From Gemmatimonadota bacterium (GTDB taxonomy: Bacteria; Gemmatimonadota; Gemmatimonadetes; Gemmatimonadales; Gemmatimonadaceae), in the NCBI GenBank assembly GCA_021413975.1, contig JAIOPJ010000055.1, positions 62,001 through 126,000 on the forward strand: DNA of 64,000 nucleotides, in the 5' to 3' direction. The notes under the pieces were generated by a model. It ran no database searches. It saw only the letters and a list, made by a program, of their open reading frames with translations, and had not been told where the DNA came from. The first letter of the stretch is position 1; every line of letters starts with the position of its first letter. Of the stretch, positions 59,934 through 64,000 are shown one piece after another. The position numbers and the translations under genes were made by a program.

Positions 59934-61136
59934 ATGAGCATCTTCGAATTCGAGGACAACGCGGCGCAGCACGCGCGCATGAAGGTCGTCGGTGTCGGCG
60001 GCGGTGGTGGCAACGCCGTCAACCGCATGATCGAGGAGCACCTCGCCGGCGTCGAGTTCATCTCGGTGAACACCGACGCGCAGGCGCTGCTCGCGTCCAA
60101 GAGCGACGTGAAGATCCAGATCGGCAAGAAGCTCACGCGGGGACTCGGCGCCGGCGCTCGCCCGGAAATCGGGCGTCAGGCGATCGAGGAGAACCGCGAC
60201 GAGGTCGCGCGCACCATCGCGGGCGCCGACCTCGTCTTCGTGACCTGCGGCATGGGTGGCGGCACCGGCACCGGCGCCGCGCCCATCGTCTGCGAGCTCG
60301 CGCGCGAGGCGGGAGCCCTCACCGTCGGCATCGTCACCAAGCCGTTCCTCTTCGATGGCCGCAAGCGCATGCGTCAGGCCGACGAGGGCATCGCCGAGAT
60401 GGCGAAGTTCGTCGACACCATGATCGTGGTGCCGAACGAGCGGCTGCTCGCCGTGGTCGGCAAGGGGATCCCGTTCCAGGACGCGCTCAAGAAGGCCGAC
60501 GAGGTCCTCCTGCAGGCGACCGGCGGCATCTCGAGCATCATCACGCAGGCCGGCATCGTGAACGTCGACTTCGCCGACGTGCGCACCGTCATGAAGGACG
60601 GTGGCTCGGCGATCATGGGCACCGGCATCGGTCGCGGCGAGAACCGCGCCGTGGACGCCGCCAAGATGGCGATCGAGAGCCCGCTGCTCGACAGCGTCAC
60701 GATCGCCGGCGCGCGCGGCGTGCTGATCAACATCACCGGCGGCAACGAGATGACGCTCGGCGACGTGAACACCATCTCCGACATCGTGAAGGAAGCGGTG
60801 GGCGAGGAGTGCGAGATCATCTTCGGCGCGGTCAGCGAGCCGGCGATGCAGGGCGAGGTGCGCGTCACCGTCATCGCGACCGGCTTCGAGCAGAAGAAGG
60901 TGCAGCAGCCGGGCCTCGTCGGCCGTCAGGCCGCGACGCCGATCATCCCGCTCGACCCGGCGTACCGCAACCGCGCTTCCACCGGCACGAACAGCGGCAA
61001 CGCTGGCACGGCCGGTTCCATCGGCGGCGCCAACGCGGCAGGCAACGCGGCCCCCAAGCCCCGTCCCGCGCCGCGGCCGATGGAGGATCTGAGCGACATG
61101 GAGATCCCGACGTTCATTCGGAGACAGATGGATTGA
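59934..61136 (+). CDS. ftsZ: cell division GTPase FtsZ
   Basis: A 400-residue tubulin-like GTPase. It opens [19 protein letters not shown]; the tubulin signature GGGTGTG lies at about 108-115 ([12 protein letters not shown]); then the T7 loop [15 protein letters not shown] and the C-terminal conserved peptide [13 protein letters not shown], which binds FtsA. A variable Gly/Asn/Ala-rich linker (about 345-385) precedes the tail. It forms the Z-ring. The ATG has no strong ribosome site. The stop overlaps the start of the M23 gene. Confidence 0.97.
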   Translation: MSIFEFEDNAAQHARMKVVGVGGGGGNAVNRMIEEHLAGVEFISVNTDAQALLASKSDVKIQIGKKLTRGLGAGARPEIGRQAIEENRDEVARTIAGADLVFVTCGMGGGTGTGAAPIVCELAREAGALTVGIVTKPFLFDGRKRMRQADEGIAEMAKFVDTMIVVPNERLLAVVGKGIPFQDALKKADEVLLQATGGISSIITQAGIVNVDFADVRTVMKDGGSAIMGTGIGRGENRAVDAAKMAIESPLLDSVTIAGARGVLINITGGNEMTLGDVNTISDIVKEAVGEECEIIFGAVSEPAMQGEVRVTVIATGFEQKKVQQPGLVGRQAATPIIPLDPAYRNRASTGTNSGNAGTAGSIGGANAAGNAAPKPRPAPRPMEDLSDMEIPTFIRRQMD

Positions 61137-62377
61137 GCCCGCGCACCGCGCGGCTCCTCACCGGTGCGGTGGTCGCGGCGCTCGCGATCGCCGCATTGCG
61201 TTTGCCGGTCCCTCGTCCGGGCCGCCCCGGCTCGCTGCTCGACGCCAAGCAGGCGCGCCGCTGGTTCGAGCGCGACACGCTCGGCTCCGGCGAGGCGCTC
61301 GCCGACCTGCTGGAGCGCCGCGGACTCACCGCACGCGATGCCGCGCAGGTGATCGCGGCGACGCCGCTCGATCCCCGGCGCATCCCCGCCGGGCTCAAGG
61401 TCGAGGTCAGCGGCGACACCGCCTCGCGCGAGCCGCAGGAGGTGCGCTTCTTCCTCGGCCTCGACCGGATCGTGCGCGTCTCCCGCGCCGACTCCGCCTG
61501 GGTCGCGAACGACGAGCACCTCGCCTGGACCACCGACACCGTGCTCGTGCGCGGCGTGGTCAAGTCCTCGCTGTACGAGGCGGTGGAGCAGGGCGCCAAG
61601 GATCTCCTCCCCTCGCAGGCCCGGCAGGAGCTCGCGTGGGGCATCGCCGACATCTACGAGTACCGCGTGGACATGTCGCGCGAGCTGCAGCAGGGGGACG
61701 AGGTCCGCGTGCTCTTCGAGCGCCAGTCGCTGCCCACGGGCAACGTGCGGATCGGCATCGTGCTCGCCGCCGGCCTCCAGCGCGCCGGCAGCGAGGTGCA
61801 GGCCATCCGCATGGACATCGACAACGGACGCAGCAAGTACTACGACCAGAAGGGTCGGTCGCTCGCCGCCAGCTTCCTCCGGTCGCCGGTGCAGTTCCGT
61901 CGCATCTCGAGCAGCTTCGGCAAGCGCAAGCATCCGATCCTCGGCACCTGGCGTCAGCACCAGGGCATGGACTACGCCGCGAGCGCCGGCACGCCGGTGC
62001 GCACGATCGGTGACGGCGTCGTGGTCTTCGCGGGGCGCAAGGGCGGCTACGGCAACACGATCGAGATCCGCCACCCCAACGGCTACGTGACCCGCTACGG
62101 TCACCTGCGGGAGTTCGCGACGGGGATCCACTCGGGGGCGCGCGTCGAGATCGAGAAGACGATCGGCTACGTGGGCATGACCGGGCTCGCGACCGGCCCG
62201 CACCTGCATTTCGAGGTGCTCGTCAACGGTGTGCAGAAGGACCCGCGCCGAGTGCTGCAGGCCACCGCCGGCCCGCCGCTCACCGGGGCCGACCTCGCGC
62301 TCTTCGAGCGCATCCGCGTCGCCACCGTCTTCGCGCTCGACAAGCCGGCCGGCGTCGTGCGCGGTCCGAACGACTGA
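61133..62377 (+). CDS. M23 (LytM) family peptidase
   Basis: A 414-residue exported or membrane-anchored protein starting at TTG (overlapping the ftsZ stop). An N-terminal hydrophobic segment ([17 protein letters not shown]) is followed by ~240 residues with a LysM/OapA-like and helical region ([25 protein letters not shown]), then the LytM domain with [14 protein letters not shown] (His, Asp zinc ligands) and GPHLHFEV (HxH). It resembles DipM/ShyA-type endopeptidases that cut peptidoglycan crosslinks. Its coupling to ftsZ suggests daughter-cell separation. Confidence 0.9.
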   Translation: MSPRTARLLTGAVVAALAIAALRLPVPRPGRPGSLLDAKQARRWFERDTLGSGEALADLLERRGLTARDAAQVIAATPLDPRRIPAGLKVEVSGDTASREPQEVRFFLGLDRIVRVSRADSAWVANDEHLAWTTDTVLVRGVVKSSLYEAVEQGAKDLLPSQARQELAWGIADIYEYRVDMSRELQQGDEVRVLFERQSLPTGNVRIGIVLAAGLQRAGSEVQAIRMDIDNGRSKYYDQKGRSLAASFLRSPVQFRRISSSFGKRKHPILGTWRQHQGMDYAASAGTPVRTIGDGVVVFAGRKGGYGNTIEIRHPNGYVTRYGHLREFATGIHSGARVEIEKTIGYVGMTGLATGPHLHFEVLVNGVQKDPRRVLQATAGPPLTGADLALFERIRVATVFALDKPAGVVRGPND

Positions 62378-62416
62378 TCCGCGGCCGACCGCATAGATTA
62401 CGCGGTCGCCCTCCTC

Positions 62417-64000
62417 ATGCTCTCCTGGATCTTCGCCCTCGCCGCGGGGCTCGCCCTCGCGGCCCTCGCGTATCGCGTCCGTCCTGCCGCTCCGGCGGGG
62501 ACGGTCTACGCGCTGCGCGCCTTCGCCGGCACCCTGATGGTCGCGCTGCTCCTCGACGCGCCGCTGGGACCCTCGCGTCCCCTCGCCCCCTGGGTCGGCA
62601 TCGACGTCTCGGCGAGCTGGCGCGCCGGCGGGGACTCGACCCAGTGGGCCGCGGCCCGCGCCGTCGTCGACTCGCTCCGCTCCGCCGGGGCCGACAGCGT
62701 GATCCTCTTCGGCGACTCGCTGCGCAGTGACACCCTGCCCACGGCCCCGGCCGACCTCGCGTCGCGCGTGGGGCCGCTGGTGGACGCGGCGACGGCGGCG
62801 GGGCGTCCGCTCGTGCTCGTCACCGACGGCCTGCTCGACGATCCCGAGCGGATCGCGAGACTGCCGCGGGGATCGGTCGTGCGGGTCGTGCAGGCCACCG
62901 CGCGTCCCGACGCCGCGCTCGCGCTGCTCGACGCGCCCGGCGGCGCGCTCGGGGGCGACACGGTCCCGGTGCGGATCGTGGCCAAGGCGGGGGCGGCGGG
63001 TTCGGTGGCGACGGCGCTCGAACTGCGACTCGATGACCGGGTGATCGCGTTCGCGGCCCTCCCGGCGCTCGAGGCGTTCGAGGAGCATGAGGTGCGCGTC
63101 GTGGTGCCGGTGCCGGCGACCGACGGCACGCGTCGGCTGCGCGCGGCGCTCGTGGCCGGAGCGGCCGGACCGGCGCCTGGCGCGGGATCGAATCTCGATG
63201 CAGTCGCCCAGAACGACACCGCCTCCGCGCCACTCGTGGTCTCCGGTGCCGCGGCGGCGACGTTCATCTCGAGTGCGCCGGACCAGGACGCGCGCTTCGC
63301 GCTCTCCGTGCTGCGCGGGACGCGCCGAGGGCCGGTGCAGGCCTTCTGGAGGGTCGCGCCGGGGCAGTGGCGCACCGACGGCAGTCTTCGCCCCGCCACC
63401 GAGGCGGCGGTGCGGCAGGCGGCATCCTCGGCGCCTCTGCTGGTTCTTCATGGCGACACCGCCGTCTTCGGTGCTCCTCGCGCGCTCGGCCGAGGGGCGC
63501 TCGTGCTCTTCGCGCCCCCGGTCGCCGGGGAGGACTATTACCCGGCGGGCACCGGGGACTCGCCGGTCGCGGCGGTGCTCTCCGGCGTGCCCTGGGACTC
63601 GCTCCCCCCGCTCGACGTCGCGCCGAGGGCTCCGCGAGGGTCGGCCGCGGTGATCGCCCGTCGCGCCCGGCGCTTCGAGGAGCGCACCGTCTTCCACCTG
63701 GAGGACGGTGCGCGCCGCACGGTGATCGTGCCGGCCGCGGGCCTCTGGCGCTGGCGCCTGCGCGGCGGACGCGCCTCGGACGCGTTCGACGCCGTCTGGG
63801 GGAGCATCTTCGACTGGGTGGGCACCGAGGCGCGCAGCGGAGCTCCGATCGCGGCGCGCGAGCGGGCGACCGCCGAGTGGGTGCCGCGGCGCGCGACCGT
63901 CGCCTCGGGGGCCGTGGGCGAGGGTGTGCCGATGGATCGGGCGCCGCGGGCGCTCACCGCCTGGTGGCTGGCCGCGGCGGCCATCATCGCGCTCTGCGCG
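62417..64000 (+). CDS. vWA/BatA-like membrane protein, incomplete at the window end
   Basis: At least 528 residues, open at the 3' edge. Two N-terminal hydrophobic segments (residues ~1-19 and ~35-51) precede a von Willebrand-A-like region (VGIDVSASWRAG with a D-x-S-x-S metal-site pattern; SVILFGDS; LVLVTDGLLDDPERI). The later part is beta-rich, ending in another hydrophobic segment (ALTAWWLAAAAIIALCA) at the edge. It resembles the membrane vWA/BatA proteins found with MoxR ATPases. ATG 62417 sits in CTCCTC without a clear ribosome site. Not related in function to the M23 gene as far as visible. Confidence 0.7.
   Translation, partial: MLSWIFALAAGLALAALAYRVRPAAPAGTVYALRAFAGTLMVALLLDAPLGPSRPLAPWVGIDVSASWRAGGDSTQWAAARAVVDSLRSAGADSVILFGDSLRSDTLPTAPADLASRVGPLVDAATAAGRPLVLVTDGLLDDPERIARLPRGSVVRVVQATARPDAALALLDAPGGALGGDTVPVRIVAKAGAAGSVATALELRLDDRVIAFAALPALEAFEEHEVRVVVPVPATDGTRRLRAALVAGAAGPAPGAGSNLDAVAQNDTASAPLVVSGAAAATFISSAPDQDARFALSVLRGTRRGPVQAFWRVAPGQWRTDGSLRPATEAAVRQAASSAPLLVLHGDTAVFGAPRALGRGALVLFAPPVAGEDYYPAGTGDSPVAAVLSGVPWDSLPPLDVAPRAPRGSAAVIARRARRFEERTVFHLEDGARRTVIVPAAGLWRWRLRGGRASDAFDAVWGSIFDWVGTEARSGAPIAARERATAEWVPRRATVASGAVGEGVPMDRAPRALTAWWLAAAAIIALCA

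Noticed and set aside
60926-63697. A 923-residue minus-strand frame opposite ftsZ, M23 and the last gene
   Set aside because: Crosses three plus-strand genes and has shadow composition; no family match.

Overview
The window is high-GC bacterial DNA with many GTG starts, tightly overlapping genes (ATGA, GTGA and TGATG junctions) and a Gram-negative, diaminopimelate-type peptidoglycan gene set. The combination of DUF4388 proteins, a Che/MglA cluster, LemA with an M48 peptidase, and a carotenoid-type glycosyltransferase fits the phylum Gemmatimonadota. That placement is inferred from gene content only; there is no rRNA in the window.

Region 1 (1-12.3 kb) is accessory. It holds a secreted DUF4097-type protein (minus strand), a GT2 glycosyltransferase, and a block at 3.0-9.1 kb that looks like a divergent chaperone-usher system: a PapD-like periplasmic chaperone, four small secreted beta-rich proteins, a 905-residue outer-membrane barrel candidate and a lipoprotein. 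Next come a DJ-1/PfpI protein, an AT-rich island, an M48 peptidase split by one extra base in a run of nine G, and lemA.

Region 2 (12.1-23.6 kb) is housekeeping: tilS, hpt, ftsH, a YggS-type PLP protein, a DivIVA-like protein, purine nucleoside phosphorylase, ileS, a DksA/TraR zinc-finger protein, lspA and an RluD-type pseudouridine synthase. ileS carries an in-frame insertion that looks like one of the intergenic repeats.

Region 3 (23.6-42.1 kb) is the most unusual part. It is one long same-strand run containing cheW-cheY-cheA-cheC, a 909-residue TPR protein, a DUF4388 protein, three roadblock-type proteins, an MglA-like GTPase, a protein with two DnaA-type AAA+ domains and no DNA-binding domain, a DUF4388-TPR protein, cheR-cheD-cheB-cheW-cheW, another TPR protein and a membrane gluzincin peptidase. 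No chemoreceptor is present. It looks like a chemosensory array joined to a polarity (Mgl-type) switch, probably for surface motility or cell-pole control, with the double DnaA-like ATPase as an undescribed part.

Region 4 (42.1-64 kb) has a small membrane protein behind a consensus promoter, tRNA-Val, a secreted TPR protein, then the division and cell-wall cluster rsmH-ftsL-ftsI-murE-murF-mraY-murD-ftsW-murG-(repeat)-murC-ftsQ-ftsA-(CZB protein, opposite strand)-ftsZ-M23 peptidase. mraZ, murB and ddl are absent from it. The last gene runs off the window.

Several gaps between genes are filled by dispersed inverted repeats, mainly a family built on CACCGAGGCACCGAGG arms, plus GGATGAAGG-type and GGTGGCAGGTGG-type repeats. 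These generate many spurious reading frames.
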